Source: Laetiporus sulphureus 93-53
Taxonomy: Eukaryota > Basidiomycota > Agaricomycetes > Polyporales > Laetiporaceae
Assembly (NCBI RefSeq): GCF_001632365.1
Contig: NW_024468557.1
Span: 221,452 to 285,451 of the forward strand
DNA length: 64,000 bases
Reading direction: 5' to 3'
Each line of letters starts with the position of its first letter. Positions within the stretch are counted from its first letter, which is position 1. Position numbers and translations under genes: made by a program. The notes beneath the pieces were generated by a model, which was not told the origin of the DNA, made no database searches, and was given only the letters and a program-made list of their open reading frames with translations. Positions 1-11,400 of this stretch are shown piece by piece.

Positions 1-413
1 TGTGCTTTCGACTCGGTGCTCTGCATTGCTCTGCGTCTCGCTTATCGACTGTATCCACCTCACTTGGGCTCCGAAGGGCTGGCACTCTCTACTGCTATGC
101 GAGCAAGAAATATTCTATACCACCTCTTAATTGTCGTGCATTGTACTGGATTCACTGATCCTGTTGACATGTTTGTCGAAACTGTGTGATCCTACGTCAG
201 ATGCTCACCACATAGCTGGTGTGATCAGGCAAAATGCATCAAGCGGATTGTCGCAGGTTGCGATAGGCTTCGCTCCGACATGGCATATGACCACATGCGA
301 ACAACGGCATCGTGACGGACGGAATGCACTGTACCCCGCCGTCCCGCACTATAAACCTAAATGTCGATGAAGTTCCCAGCCACACCACTGCTCTGACCAC
401 CAACGCGCGACAG

Positions 414-1133
414 ATGGGGGACTCCCCGACAGCATTTCTCCTCGTCTTCTCTGAGCCTGGTCCTGATGTCTCTGAGAAAGAGTATCGTGACTGGTACGAT
501 AACGAGCACATCCCCCTCCGTGTAAACACGCCCACTTTTTTAAATTGGACACGTTGGACGGCGGTCGACGGGATGAAGCCGACTTACGGTGCTTCTTACG
601 ACCTCGAGTCCTACGCGGCGACCAAGAAGCCGCCGTATACCACGTTGGCAGAGACACGGAGCGGGAGAGAGAAGGACATCCTCAGGAGAATCCAAATGCT
701 CGACCGGAGACATTACGAGTTGATGGAGCGCCCTACTCACCCGTCCTCCGTGCTATATGACGAGACACGACCAGCACCATACGTCGTTTTCGTGTCGTTG
801 GAGATGAAGCCAGAGTACGAAGACGAGTTCAGCAGGTGGTATGAAGAAGAGCACATCCCGTTGCTCGCCAAGGTGCCTGGTTGGATCAGGAGCCGGAGGT
901 TCGTGCTAAAAGACTGGGGCCAGATGGGAGTGGAGGGGCAGATAGAACAGAAGCAGCCACCGAAGTACTTGGCGACGCACGAGTGGGAATCGCTCGATGG
1001 GTTTCAAAGCGAGGAATACAAGACAGCTATGGGGACATCCTGGAGGAAGAACGTGCTTGAGGGCTTGCTGTCAAAGGAGAGAAGAGTGATGGCCTTTCTG
1101 AGAAAATGGGACAGGCCGGTCGGACGTCTGTGA
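414..1133 (+). CDS. EthD/Dabb-like duplicated ferredoxin-fold protein
   Basis: Single-exon protein of 239 aa from the ATG at 414; the frame stays open upstream, but the family-like sequence begins only at MGDSPTAFLLVFSEPG. There are two half-repeats. Each opens with a short beta strand and then an E/S-x-Y-R-x-W-Y-x-x-E-H-I-P-L motif: DWYDNEHIPL near residue 30 and RWYEEEHIPLL near residue 145. This is the hallmark of dimeric alpha-beta barrel (EthD/Dabb) proteins, here as a tandem pair inside one chain. Such proteins often act in small-molecule catabolism or polyketide tailoring, but many fungal members have no known role. There is no signal peptide or membrane segment, so it is probably cytosolic. 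Family is seen; function is unknown. Confidence 0.8.
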   Translation: MGDSPTAFLLVFSEPGPDVSEKEYRDWYDNEHIPLRVNTPTFLNWTRWTAVDGMKPTYGASYDLESYAATKKPPYTTLAETRSGREKDILRRIQMLDRRHYELMERPTHPSSVLYDETRPAPYVVFVSLEMKPEYEDEFSRWYEEEHIPLLAKVPGWIRSRRFVLKDWGQMGVEGQIEQKQPPKYLATHEWESLDGFQSEEYKTAMGTSWRKNVLEGLLSKERRVMAFLRKWDRPVGRL

Positions 1134-1436
1134 CAGGCAAGTTATGTAAAGCCGCCCTTTCTAAATTTACATGCTACTGCCGCCCTCTTTACATGTTCTA
1201 TGTCTGTTATGCAATTAGTCTAAAGTGACAATGGTCCATCGAATGAGGATCATCGCCGAGAGCGCTCCTCAAACACGTTCGACCAACGGTTCTTCGGACG
1301 AGCCTCATTCAAATTTCCAGGAACCATACACACGCGTTCGAGGTCCAACGCTTCCCAATGACATCGACCGCCTGATTAGAAGCAGACATAGCGCCCAGTT
1401 GCATGTGAGACACTGCTCGGTAACGTTCGCGCAGCG

Positions 1437-1444
1437 TATAAATA
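1437..1444 (+). promoter_or_regulatory. TATA box of the RNase T2 gene
   Basis: TATAAATA lies 69-76 nt upstream of the ATG at 1513, a normal fungal distance. Promoter role is inferred from sequence and position. Confidence 0.55.
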
Positions 1445-1512
1445 ACGCGAGGAAAACGGTCTGCAGGAATACAGCTATCAGGAGCTCTCCCCGCCGTGTG
1501 TCATCTTACAGT

Positions 1513-2735
1513 ATGATGGCTATTGCAGGCCTACTCGCGTTCTTCTCCTTGGTCCTTAGGACCAATGCCTTCGGATGGGAGATTCCAGTACCGAACACCT
1601 TCCCCAACATTTCTTCGTGTGTCAACGAGCCTCTCTTCTACTCTTGCGAGAATACGTCGGTCGTCATGAACACTTGCTGTTCCCCTAGTCCTGGAGGTCA
1701 AGTCCTGCAGACTCAATTTTGGGACACGTACACTGGGCTGGAAAGCGAGGGACAACTGTTGCCCAAGGACAGTTGGACAATCCACGGCTTGTGGCCGGAC
1801 AATTGCGATGGGTTCGTGTTAATCATGGGCAGCATTGACGTAGAATACTTGCTGATAGTTGTCAAGAACGTACGGCCAGTACTGCGATTTCTCACGACAG
1901 TATGACCCTGACCCATCGCCTGCCATCTTGCCTGATGGCACTCCCGTACCGCCGTATCATGGCATCTCCGTCGAGAACTTCGTTCTTGAATTTGGACGGC
2001 TTGATCTTCTTGACTACAGTAAGTAAACGCGTTCCAACGTCGCGTATCTATGCTCACTTCAATACTCCCATCAACGCAGTGAACAAGTACTGGATTAACC
2101 AAGGCGCACCGAACCGTGACTTCTGGGCGCATGAGGTAGGCACCCGAAGGCTTTGTGGTCGCAGCTGGCACATTATCTTCTTCTCTCTTTCCTTAGTTCT
2201 CGAAGCATGCGACATGCACCTCGACGTACGACGTGGCGTGTTATGGCCCCGACTATAAGGAGCACCAGGACGTTATTGACTTCTACTTGTCTGTCGTGCG
2301 CGCGTTCCAGAAGTATCCTACATGGGAGATCCTTGCAGCGTATGTGTCTTCCTGAGCTTTTCGGCCTGGTATCACCCTGATAATAGGTCGTAAGCTCCGG
2401 CATATATCCCTCAAATACTACCACGTACACCTTGAGCCAAATACAAGCGGCCCTCAAAGCGCAGACAGGAGCGGTACCATATCTAGGGTGTGGAGGTGAG
2501 AACAACACGATTTTAGAGGAGGTTTGGTACTACAACCATGTTCTCGGAACGGTATGTTCGATCCCGTCGCCCCTCATATCAATATCTAAAACTATTTGCA
2601 TAGGAGCAATTCGGTCAGTTCAAGAGCATTGATGCTGATGAGGAATCGTCTTGCAACTCCACTGGCATCTGGTACTACAAGCGAACGCCTACCTCAGAGC
2701 GAGATGTTAGGACTATGCCGTGCTCGTTCTTCTGA
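1513..2735 (+). CDS. Secreted ribonuclease T2
   Basis: RNase T2 family, an endoribonuclease cleaving single-stranded RNA through a 2',3'-cyclic phosphate, predicted to be secreted. Six exons: 1513-1815, 1859-2018, 2080-2135, 2197-2339, 2395-2551 and 2604-2735. The N-terminus MMAIAGLLAFFSLVLRTNAF is a signal peptide. The first catalytic motif WTIHGLWPDNCDG ends exon 1. The second, HEFSKHATC, is split between exons 3 and 4; the family more often has HEWxKHGTC, so W to F and G to A changes are present, but the His/Glu/Lys/His residues are kept. Several Cys and Asn glycosylation sites fit an extracellular protein. An intron with a weak acceptor (ends GTAAG, 2394) is needed to keep phase. A methyltransferase gene starts within 100 bp downstream on the same strand. 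Confidence 0.9.
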
Positions 2736-2779
2736 AAGTAATAGTCGGAGCTGCGGAGAGTACAAAAATCAGCAATGAA

Positions 2780-3781
2780 ATGTTGTTTGGAGGAAAAAAT
2801 AGTACCATCGTTTCGCCCGAATATGACGTCCGGATGGCAGGATATACTGGTCTGAGCCAGCGTGTACCGGGAGCGCCTATCATTCATCCGATTCAAGTTA
2901 TGCCTCCTGAATATCATCTCCAATCCTTCTGGGACGATCGCTTTGAGAAAGAACGACACTTCGAGTGGCTTGGAGACGGTCGGGAAACACTCATCCCTAT
3001 CCTCAGCGATCACCTCCGCTCCCTGTTGCGGCAGCAACGGGACCCTCCTCACGCCGCACCTCAATGCCTCCATATCGGAGCCGGGACGTCGAAGCTCTCT
3101 GACCACATTCGGGGCGCATACATCGAGGTCTATGGCGAAGCGACTAATGAAGGTGCTATCGTGAATTTGGACTTCTCAGAGGCTGCGGTCCAAAAAGGGA
3201 TAGAGGCCGAGATTGCTCGTATTCACCGACAAAGCCACGACCGCCGCAACATCGGTATGCAATGGGTACAAGCTGATGTTCTCAAGTGGGGAGACTTGGC
3301 ACCGTTGCTCGGTAGCGACCCGAGGAGACATGAAGATGCGGGTCAACGCGCGCGCTTTGAAATCGTCTTGGATAAAAGCACGTCCGATGCGATTTCGTGC
3401 GGAGACGACATAGTCGTTGAGGATGGGCTGGCGCCATCAGTTGCCAATTCTCCTGTAGTTGAACGTCTGGCAGCACAGCAAGGATATCCCCTCCGACTAC
3501 AACCAGTGATACTCCTCGCTCTCCACCTCGCAAACTTAATTCATCCTGGAGGCCTTTGGATCTCGCTATCCTTCTCTTCAACTCGCTTTTCTTTCATGCA
3601 CGCTCCGGAGGGTGACGATCGACGGAACGACGGGATTCAGGCAGCCCTTTCCCGCTATTGGATTCTCGAACAGCACCGCACTGTAGATGCACCCTCCGGG
3701 CAGACCAAGCCTGGCGTGTACGCACCTTCAATCCAATACTTTGTTTACGTGTTGCGCAGGACGGGAGTCGTTGTTGAGTAG
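2780..3781 (+). CDS. METTL13/EEF1AKMT4-like methyltransferase
   Basis: Single exon; in-frame ATGs at 2780 and 2834, the second (MAGYTGLSQRVPG) probably the true start, giving about 315 aa. It has the SAM-binding Rossmann order of class I methyltransferases: motif I HIGAGTSKLSDHI (residues ~80-92 from 2834), an acidic strand NLDFSEAAV, WVQADVLKW, and motif IV-like VLDKSTSDAIS. The pair of a (C/A)G-x-S-x-L-S motif and VLDKxTxDA resembles METTL13/EEF1AKMT4, which methylate eEF1A. That substrate is inference only. No signal peptide. The open frame overlaps the end of RNase T2 if extended to its upstream limit, but the ATG choices avoid overlap. Confidence 0.75.
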   Translation: MLFGGKNSTIVSPEYDVRMAGYTGLSQRVPGAPIIHPIQVMPPEYHLQSFWDDRFEKERHFEWLGDGRETLIPILSDHLRSLLRQQRDPPHAAPQCLHIGAGTSKLSDHIRGAYIEVYGEATNEGAIVNLDFSEAAVQKGIEAEIARIHRQSHDRRNIGMQWVQADVLKWGDLAPLLGSDPRRHEDAGQRARFEIVLDKSTSDAISCGDDIVVEDGLAPSVANSPVVERLAAQQGYPLRLQPVILLALHLANLIHPGGLWISLSFSSTRFSFMHAPEGDDRRNDGIQAALSRYWILEQHRTVDAPSGQTKPGVYAPSIQYFVYVLRRTGVVVE

Positions 3782-4234
3782 TTGTCCGAGGCCAATCGGA
3801 GACGAGAGGAGATAATGAACTTAAGCGTCAACACCGTAGTGCTAGGTACTAACTATGTACCGCGTTGTAGGAGGAGAAATAAATGTGGTGTATATTGAAG
3901 AGGCAGATGTCGTGTGTCCACCGCTCGAGCGATTGATCAATAGGATAAACAAAATGGAGCTGATGCTCAACTAAAATCGCGTTAACCCACTTGATACATT
4001 AGCAGCAGACCTCAACGCACGTCGACTGTAGAAACCAGCAATATGCTGCTGGCTGTGAGCAAAAGCCCTGATTAGCCGCCCACGCGGCTGGACGCGGTCA
4101 CACATTTGAGACGCGTTTCTGTCACGTGCTATATGACGCGACCCGGAAGATCAACAGCTTTGACCGGCGAGCCACCACTGTCCCCTAAGGCCTCTGCTAA
4201 TCAGCCGTCTCATCCGCTCAGCATTGAGAAAAGG
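3782..4234. other. Intergenic, methyltransferase to sirtuin
   Basis: About 450 bp without a coding frame I trust. It should hold the 3' UTR of the upstream gene and the promoter of the sirtuin gene. No clear TATA box or repeat seen. Confidence 0.5.
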
Positions 4235-5923
4235 ATGACTATCACACTTAACCTTGATGAGAACGCGTCAAACGCGTCTGTTCGGCGGACACTGTCCACC
4301 TTGTCATTATCCGTGGCTAAATGCAAGAGAATCGTAGTCGTGACTGGGGCTGGAATATCGTGTTCCTGTGGCATTCCAGTGCGCATTTGAGTTTCATGCA
4401 TTTATATTTTCATAGACTTAACGCGTCTTTGCAGGACTTCCGATCCTCCGACGGCCTCTATGCGCTGGTCAAGCAGCAGTACCCTGACGTCGTGCTGAAG
4501 GGACGTGACCTATTCGACGCGTCGCTATTCCGCGACCCCACTTCGACTTCCGTATTTTACACGTTCATCTCCCAGCTGAAGCGCTCTATTGACGTGGCGT
4601 CGCCTTCACCAACCCATCGCTTCCTCAAAACGCTGGAGGCGAAGCGCAAGTTATTGCGGTCGTATACTCAGAATATCGATGGACTCGAAGAGAAGGCTGG
4701 TCTTCTTGGGAGCTCAAGTAAGGAGGCAAGAACGGATGGTAAGGGAAAGGGGAGGATTAAGGCGAAGGAGGTGCGGAGCGTGCAGTTGCATGGCGATATT
4801 CACCGTGTGCGGTGCACATTCTGCTCAGCTGAGTTTTGCTGCGAGAAAGAACACCTGGATTTGTTCAATACAGGTGTTGCTCCCGACTGTCCAGAATGTG
4901 TCGCTCGATGTGAGTTCGCGTCCCGTCCTTATAACACTCCGACCGCTCATCATGGTCTCGAATCCAGCCGAAGCTCGCGTCGCTCGTTCCGCACGTGCGT
5001 TAAAAACGGGCATCTTGCGACCCGCCATCGTTTTGTATGATGAACCACATCCTCTCGGCGATGACATCGGCACCATCCAGTCAGCAGACATCACGCGTAA
5101 ACCGGAAATGCTCATCATCATGGGCACCTCACTCAAAGTACATGGTCTCAAGAAACTTGTCAAAGACTTCGCTAAGGCGGTACACGACCCCACTTCGTCT
5201 CTCTCCTCTACGTCATCATCCCCAAAGAATGGGAAAAGTCTTGCGGGCAAAGTCATCTTCGTCAACAAGACAGCACCCGGAAGCGAGTGGGATGGTATTA
5301 TTGACTATCATGTCGCGGGGGAGACAGATGACTGGGTTGAAAAGGTCATTGATGAGTGGAAGAAGATGCGGCCTGCGGATTGGGAGGTACAGAAGAAGCT
5401 TGTTGCCGTTGGAGAACCAGAGACAGCGGGCACTTTCAAGGTAGCGAAGGACATCACGAACACGATCGGTGCCGAACAAAAAGGTATGTCTCACTCTGTA
5501 TACTACCTGCAAAAGAGTGGAGTGAATGTTGCTTGTTTGATAGGGGCCAAGAGGAAACCATCTTTGCGTCGCGAGAATGCGCCACCAACAAGCGATACTA
5601 CTGCAATTTCTCCCGCATCCTCCTCTCCTGGTAAACGTCGTCGTACCGATGGTCACTATGATGATCAATGCAACTCGTCCAAGAAACGGATCGGTGGTGA
5701 GCGAGAGGGGAGGGTTGTTTTCGAAGAGCGAGGGCTGCTCTTCGGCAACACTACCAACATCAGGCACGATGGCGACCGGGCCGACTTCAATCTTGGAGAG
5801 TTACCTGCTGTGAAGCCCCGCGGTGCTGCGACGAGGAAAAGAAAGGCAAGGGTGGAGGTGGAGGTGGTCATCGACAGACGGCCGAATTCGCGGAAAGTCA
5901 GTACGACAGAAGTTGTCCTATAG
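4235..5923 (+). CDS. NAD-dependent deacetylase, Hst3/Hst4-type sirtuin
   Basis: Class I sirtuin, 502 aa, from exons 4235-4378, 4435-4909, 4974-5483 and 5544-5923. Visible: the NAD-binding motif GAGISCSCGIPDFRS, split by intron 1 right after GIP; QNIDGLE; the catalytic His in LHGDIH; and a zinc site of CTFC and CPEC. The stretch GTSLKVHGLKKLVKDF is characteristic of the Hst3/Hst4 subgroup, nuclear deacetylases of histone H3 K56 in yeast; the substrate here is inference. The C-terminal ~120 aa are low-complexity and basic (GKRRRTDGH, TRKRKARVEVE), likely nuclear localisation signals. Intron 3 (60 nt) has no stop in frame, so retention would add 20 residues. An in-frame ATG lies upstream at 4133, but the family alignment does not need it. 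Confidence 0.92.
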
Positions 5924-6158
5924 AGGGCTTTCCCCACTTGTCCTCATGTATTATATTTAATACCACTTGTACGAATTCGCTTACCGAACATCTGGCCATA
6001 GGCTTCGATTCTCAAGAGTATGCGCTTCCGCCGCATGAACATTAACGTGTTTCGCGAGGAATAGACGTCTAAACCATTAAGCAGGACATGCACCAGGAAA
6101 GCAACAGAGCGTAGATATCAATGACGAAATACAGTGGAAGACCACGTCGGAGCATACA

Positions 6159-6852
6159 TCAGTCGCTGATCAGCTCAGACACGCTCCAATCTTCGAAACT
6201 GCCATCTGGTAGATATCGTCGGATGATGAGCGGGATTTTTCGTTGTGACAGCTCCTTGATTGCTATCTGCAGTGCATCCGTCTCCCCGTCTAGCGGAACA
6301 AGGACTGGTGCGTTCATACTAGAACGTTAGAGAAAGCATATGAAGACATGGCTCAACATCTTCGCGCCCGCGCTGACAAAGAGGTTGACTACGTACCTGA
6401 TCTGCAACGCCCTTGTGCCCAAAACCCTCGCGCGCTCGTATTTTGTTAGGTACGGTGTTGTCACTCGAACTTTGTTCGGCTGTCGTTCTCCTGACATTCC
6501 CGCCCCTGCCGTGCTGGTCTCCTCAGTGAGCTGAGGGGCCTCCCCGTTTGCCATTTCCTGGTCTTGGTCTTGTTCTGCACCATCTACGCCTTCGTAGCCG
6601 TTTGCCTGGCCGCCTTCCGGAGCTTCGCCCTCAGTTACAAGAATGTCGTCCTGCAGCCCACGCCGCATAACAGGTAAGGCTTCATAGTATACGGCTACAG
6701 CCAGTATAGAGCACGCACGAAAGCGTCTTCGGCGAACCTGCGAAAGTTATGATATTCGTCCAAATGATCAGTAACTGTTGAAAGGTTGAGACTTACCCTG
6801 AGGCATCGTAATCAATATCATCACCTCCGCCTTCGTATCCGTCGTCAGACAT
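6159..6852 (-). CDS. RPB6: RNA polymerase subunit RPB6/RPABC2
   Basis: Common subunit of RNA polymerases I, II and III, 162 aa, nuclear. Exons in transcript order: 6852-6797, 6737-6719, 6650-6397 and 6318-6159. The N-terminus [16 protein letters not shown] is the acidic tail typical of RPB6. The conserved core reads [22 protein letters not shown], continuing [19 protein letters not shown] and ending in [16 protein letters not shown], all diagnostic. Exon 2 is only 19 nt, encoding the FAEDAF part. Phase is kept at every junction (489 nt in total). Middle residues 25-85 are acidic and variable, as in other fungi. Confidence 0.95.
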
Positions 6853-8426
6853 CTTGAATTGATTTTAAAAGAAGGTAGTGTAAGATAAAGAGAATAAGCT
6901 GGAGGGCACAGAGCAAAGTGCAGATTTGAAACGGGCTTTGACGACACTTGTCGGAGTTTCAAATGAATATTGTCTTGTGTTAGGCGTTTTGGCTCGCAGT
7001 CTTAACCTTGCTCTTGCATCCTTATCGATGAGACCTGCACCTGATTACACTCCATATTCTGCAGTATGCTTTCAATGTACATCGCATGCGCTGCCTTGAT
7101 GGCTGCAGTGCCATCGGGTGTCTCAGTGACGGAGTCTGTTCAAAAAGAACCACGGCTGAGGTTGTTTGTCGGAATATGGTACACGAATGTGTATCAACAG
7201 GATGTTCCACTTGAAGGTACACAACGTGCTCTGCAGGTCTTCAGAGTCTGACCCTGCGCTCAGAATGATCCGGACGGCAACGTTACAGGCCTGCCGGCCG
7301 TTTCACTGCAAGGCTTCCGGGCGTGGACATTTGTACGGCGATACTTCCGTCTCCTGTCATGCAGATGAAGGGGAACTCTCTTGATAGAGTAATTAGGAAC
7401 TCATTGATCTGTCACTGATCTTCCTGATCTCCACCTTATGCTTCTGCAGGGGGGTTGGTTTACGATGCTTCATGCATGCACCCGCCACTGCTACGAGGTA
7501 TGCCAAATGACCCATTACACTAATCTCCGAGCCAAAACCCTCGTGAAGGACACCTGTATCCGTTCAGCTGCATTCAACGTTCATATGTTCAACGAGCGTC
7601 CATCGTACGAAGATGTGATATGATAGTGCTTGGTACCCCATTTCTTTACCCTCGGCTCGGATATCTTGCGCCGACTTCATTAGACAGGTTTGTGCCAGGA
7701 AAGCTCGTACAGAAACGCCGCCGACGTTTGGTAGCGGCATGGAAGCCACCGCAGCTCATCGATGCCTGAAAAGGCAGGTATCTAGCTACGCAGAGCGTCA
7801 TAAATTGCGCCAGGGGATTTGCGCCTCATGCTTCTGTCGATAAGATTCTCTTCCAGCTCGTATTTCTGCGCTCATCGACAAGTCCCGCGTGGATCTACCC
7901 GGACGACCATTCGTTTCAGGTCTTTAGTCCGCGTGACGACGTAGAGTGAAGTGTGGACTGCATCAACGAGCCGAGTTTTGCAGTATACTAGGCATGCTAC
8001 TTATCCATCTTGATACTTCTATTTCGTAACCTTATAAATGCCTTTCTAGCGATCTGGCCTAGGGCTACCTATGTTGCAATTGTGCATTAATGTCGCTAAA
8101 CTACGAGTAGCATAAAGCTGTGGCGGATTATAATTCACAGAGTCCGCCGGCGGCGGCGACGTTCACGGAAGAAGAAGCGTGCCATAGAACACAAGCGGAG
8201 CACAGTCCGACACCGTCCAAGTCTGGCGCACATGAGATGTCAGAGTATGACATCCTGGTCTCCACCACATCGTTCCGTTCTCCCCTTTCCTCTCTTCATT
8301 TTCTATTCTACTTCTTTCTTTCTGTAGGCTTGAGCGACGTATCCTCATTCTGGTCGTTGCCGAGGAGCAGGCCATTCGCTCGCTCGCTCTCGTCGGTGTA
8401 GCAGATTTTTCTCTTCATTGCTGCCC
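6853..8426. other. Gene-poor gap of about 1.6 kb
   Basis: It lies between the 5' ends of RPB6 (-) and the multi-RRM gene (+), so it must hold both promoters. Open frames here are short (up to ~93 codons), lack family resemblance and are not linked by plausible introns. A pyrimidine-rich stretch near 8270-8330 suggests the RRM gene's promoter or 5' UTR. No transposon ends or tRNA seen. Confidence 0.45.
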
Positions 8427-11400
8427 ATGCCTACCAAGCACATCCCGAGAGAACGTGCTTGGGGAACACGCTATGATTCTTTGCCTTCTTCTCCTCCCCC
8501 CACATCTCCATCGTCCCACCTGCAGACAAGTTTCACTCTTTTGGACAGCCCAGCTGCATCCGTTATGCCAAGCTTGAGAGATCTGTCAAACGCTGCAAGC
8601 ATTGCTTCAAACGTTAGCGTTCCTGCAAGCCCTCTAGAGAAGACATCGCATGATGCTAGCATTTTTGTGGGAAGGTTTGTCACCTTGCTACAGTCTGATG
8701 ACTCTGGACCTCTTAGTGACCGTTACCCATTCAGCTTGCCAACGGAAGTGGACTTCACAGAGTTGCGGCGCAGACTGCATGACTATCTCTTGCAGTATGG
8801 CCCAGTGAAGAGTGTCAAAGTAATCCGTGATCAAAAAGGCGGTACCTGTGCATTCGTGCAGTGCGAGGTACGTTATATGTTCGCAGCCTGTACAGATCCT
8901 TGGAAAGCTGACTATATGCGCGTGGTGAATGACACACTTGCTGTTTGCTCGGATCTAGGATGCATCCTCCGCACGCAAACTTCTCAGTACTCTCCATTCT
9001 ATCCCTCCTCGCCCCTTCCTGGGGAGATTGCTCCGTTATGAGCCTGCAAGAGCATTCAGGACACTGTTGCTCTCATATCGGTACCAAGATGTTTCCGATC
9101 ATGATTCGCCCGATCTAACATGACACCCCTCGCCAGGTGGCCCTCACGAGCAGTTCCGTTGACAAGCTCTGAGGAGTCCTTCAACGTTGCAAGCCTGGAT
9201 AGTAGTCTGCCCACTTCAATACGTATCTATCGCCCGCGAAATTCTAAGTGAGCTACGCGAGACCTGGTAATGGATTTTTGCTGAACGAATCCCAGATACC
9301 TTACTGTGTTATGTGACGCTGAGGCTCGAAATTTCAACGTGAAAAACGTCTCGCGTAACGTCGACAGTCCTGGCAATGTAGATGCTTTCGACGACGAAGG
9401 CGTATTGATCCATCCGATCAAGTATGATGTGGATGTCAGTACTTAACGTATATGCGCAGTTTGTTTTCTTTGCTGAGCTCGTCATATCAAGACAATGCTC
9501 AAAATCGTCTCTGTATTCGGGCCGGTGGAGCATTTTAACGCGTATAGCCACCGCACCGATGGTAAATCTCATCGAACAGTCACCATTGCCTGTAACTCTG
9601 AATCGTATTGTGCCACAGATGCTGATGGTAGTGCGGAACATTCGAGCGTGGATTTGGCTCGCCCTCATCCGCATGATGCGGCACGCTCTCCCGATATGGA
9701 CGCGTCTATTTGGGAAGTGAAATGGAATCATCGCGAGGACTGCGTGAATGCTTTGATGGTATGACACTGTCACGACACTTTCGCACTTCACATGTTAACG
9801 ATTGTCTCTTTGAGACTTTGCGCCGTGTCTCCTTCCTGAGCGTCAGTTGGGCTCATCACGTAGGCACGCCGTCTCGAGCAGGTACTTTGCCCCATATATT
9901 CAGTCCTGCCCTTCTCGCTCCCCGCTTCGGTTCATATGATGCTCACACTCGAGCTCAATCGCAACCTCGTCCAATTGAAGATGATGACTATTGGCGTTAC
10001 GGGCCATACGACGCTTTCAATGCGGGTTCAATGCACTCTCGGACGTTCACTGCACCTCCGTCAAGTGAATTCTCCTTATCTCCTTACCCGTGGACTTTCG
10101 CACAAAATACTCCGTATTGGCGTAGTCCTTATGCTCTTGAAGCACCTGCTCCGCACGGATCTTCGGCTACAGGGCCGACGAGAAGCCCGAACTGTCCTAC
10201 GACTGACTTTCTCGCTCTCCGTTTCCCAAAGTCAGCAGATCTTCCACAATTACGTGACAAATGGGAGGCTCAACATCTTCCCGGAGATGACTTGTTGAGT
10301 AGTCTGCAAGAGCAATCTGTGGCCGCTGGATCTTCCGCTTCATCACTGTCGATAGATACCCCCTCAGTTGCTGAAAAGCCACTTTCCCAGCAGAATGACG
10401 TCGTCAGCCACCAAAGGTCGCCTCCAAGGGAGGAAGAACATGCGAGCGCAAGGGAAGCGGGCTTTGTATCATCGTCGATCAGTCATTTCGGTGTCAAAAC
10501 GAGCCCTTTGATGCCGTATAGGCGACACGATTCCATGGATCATGCCGCTCATCTGCGATCCACCTCTGTTGAAGAAGCCATGTCGAAGGTGGCTCCGCCT
10601 TATGGGGTGCCGGAGTTTGCTGGAGACTTCGTCGCGAGAGAAGAAGGCAGCTGGTCGACGGCCTACGAAGGTGAAAGCGAGCTTGATGCTACCACCATCT
10701 TCGTGGGAGGTTTGGAGATGCACGGATCCGATGCTTGGGATGAGATGAAGCTGCGCGCACTTTTCGGCAAGTATGGCAACATCAAGAGTGTCCATTTAGT
10801 CCGCCCTGGTAAGTTCGGCAGCTGTCATAAATGGGCGAGTGACGAGCGACCTCTTACATCCTTGATAATAGCTCATAAACAGACGTCATTTGCTTTCATT
10901 ACATATGATCAAGCTGAGTCTAGCGCGCGAGCTGTGCGGGATGTGGTAGGCTTCAGTCTAGTTTTCAGCGGCCAAGATTCATAATTACCGTGCTACAGAA
11001 TAACCGGGAACATAATGGCCGCCAAATTCGAGTGCAGTTACGTGACAGCAATGCGAGGCAGCGTGGCCGGTGGAGATATGGTCGTGGTAGAGGGAGAGTT
11101 CCGGGCCCTTTCAGAGCATCCTCCATCGTCTGCAATGATAACGGACGCGCATATATGGACACGGACAAGACGGGTACGTTTGCACAGCAATCTCGCAGCT
11201 TGAATCACGCTGCTCACATCCCCTTTTTTGTACCATTCGCACTGTCAGACAACCCAAGGAAAAGAATGGAGGACCATCAATATATGTCCGGCGGGATAAG
11301 CCGGGATAATACAAGGTCCGGAGACGCTGTAGGATCTCATTTATCTTCACTGTCGTCAAGCACAACCAAGGTGGCCCTTCCGACATCAGATTCTGCGCAT

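Noticed and set aside
4589..4973. Upstream extension of the sirtuin exon-3 frame
   Set aside because: It is the wrong frame of exon 2; the 64-nt intron 4910-4973 switches frames and restores the zinc site.
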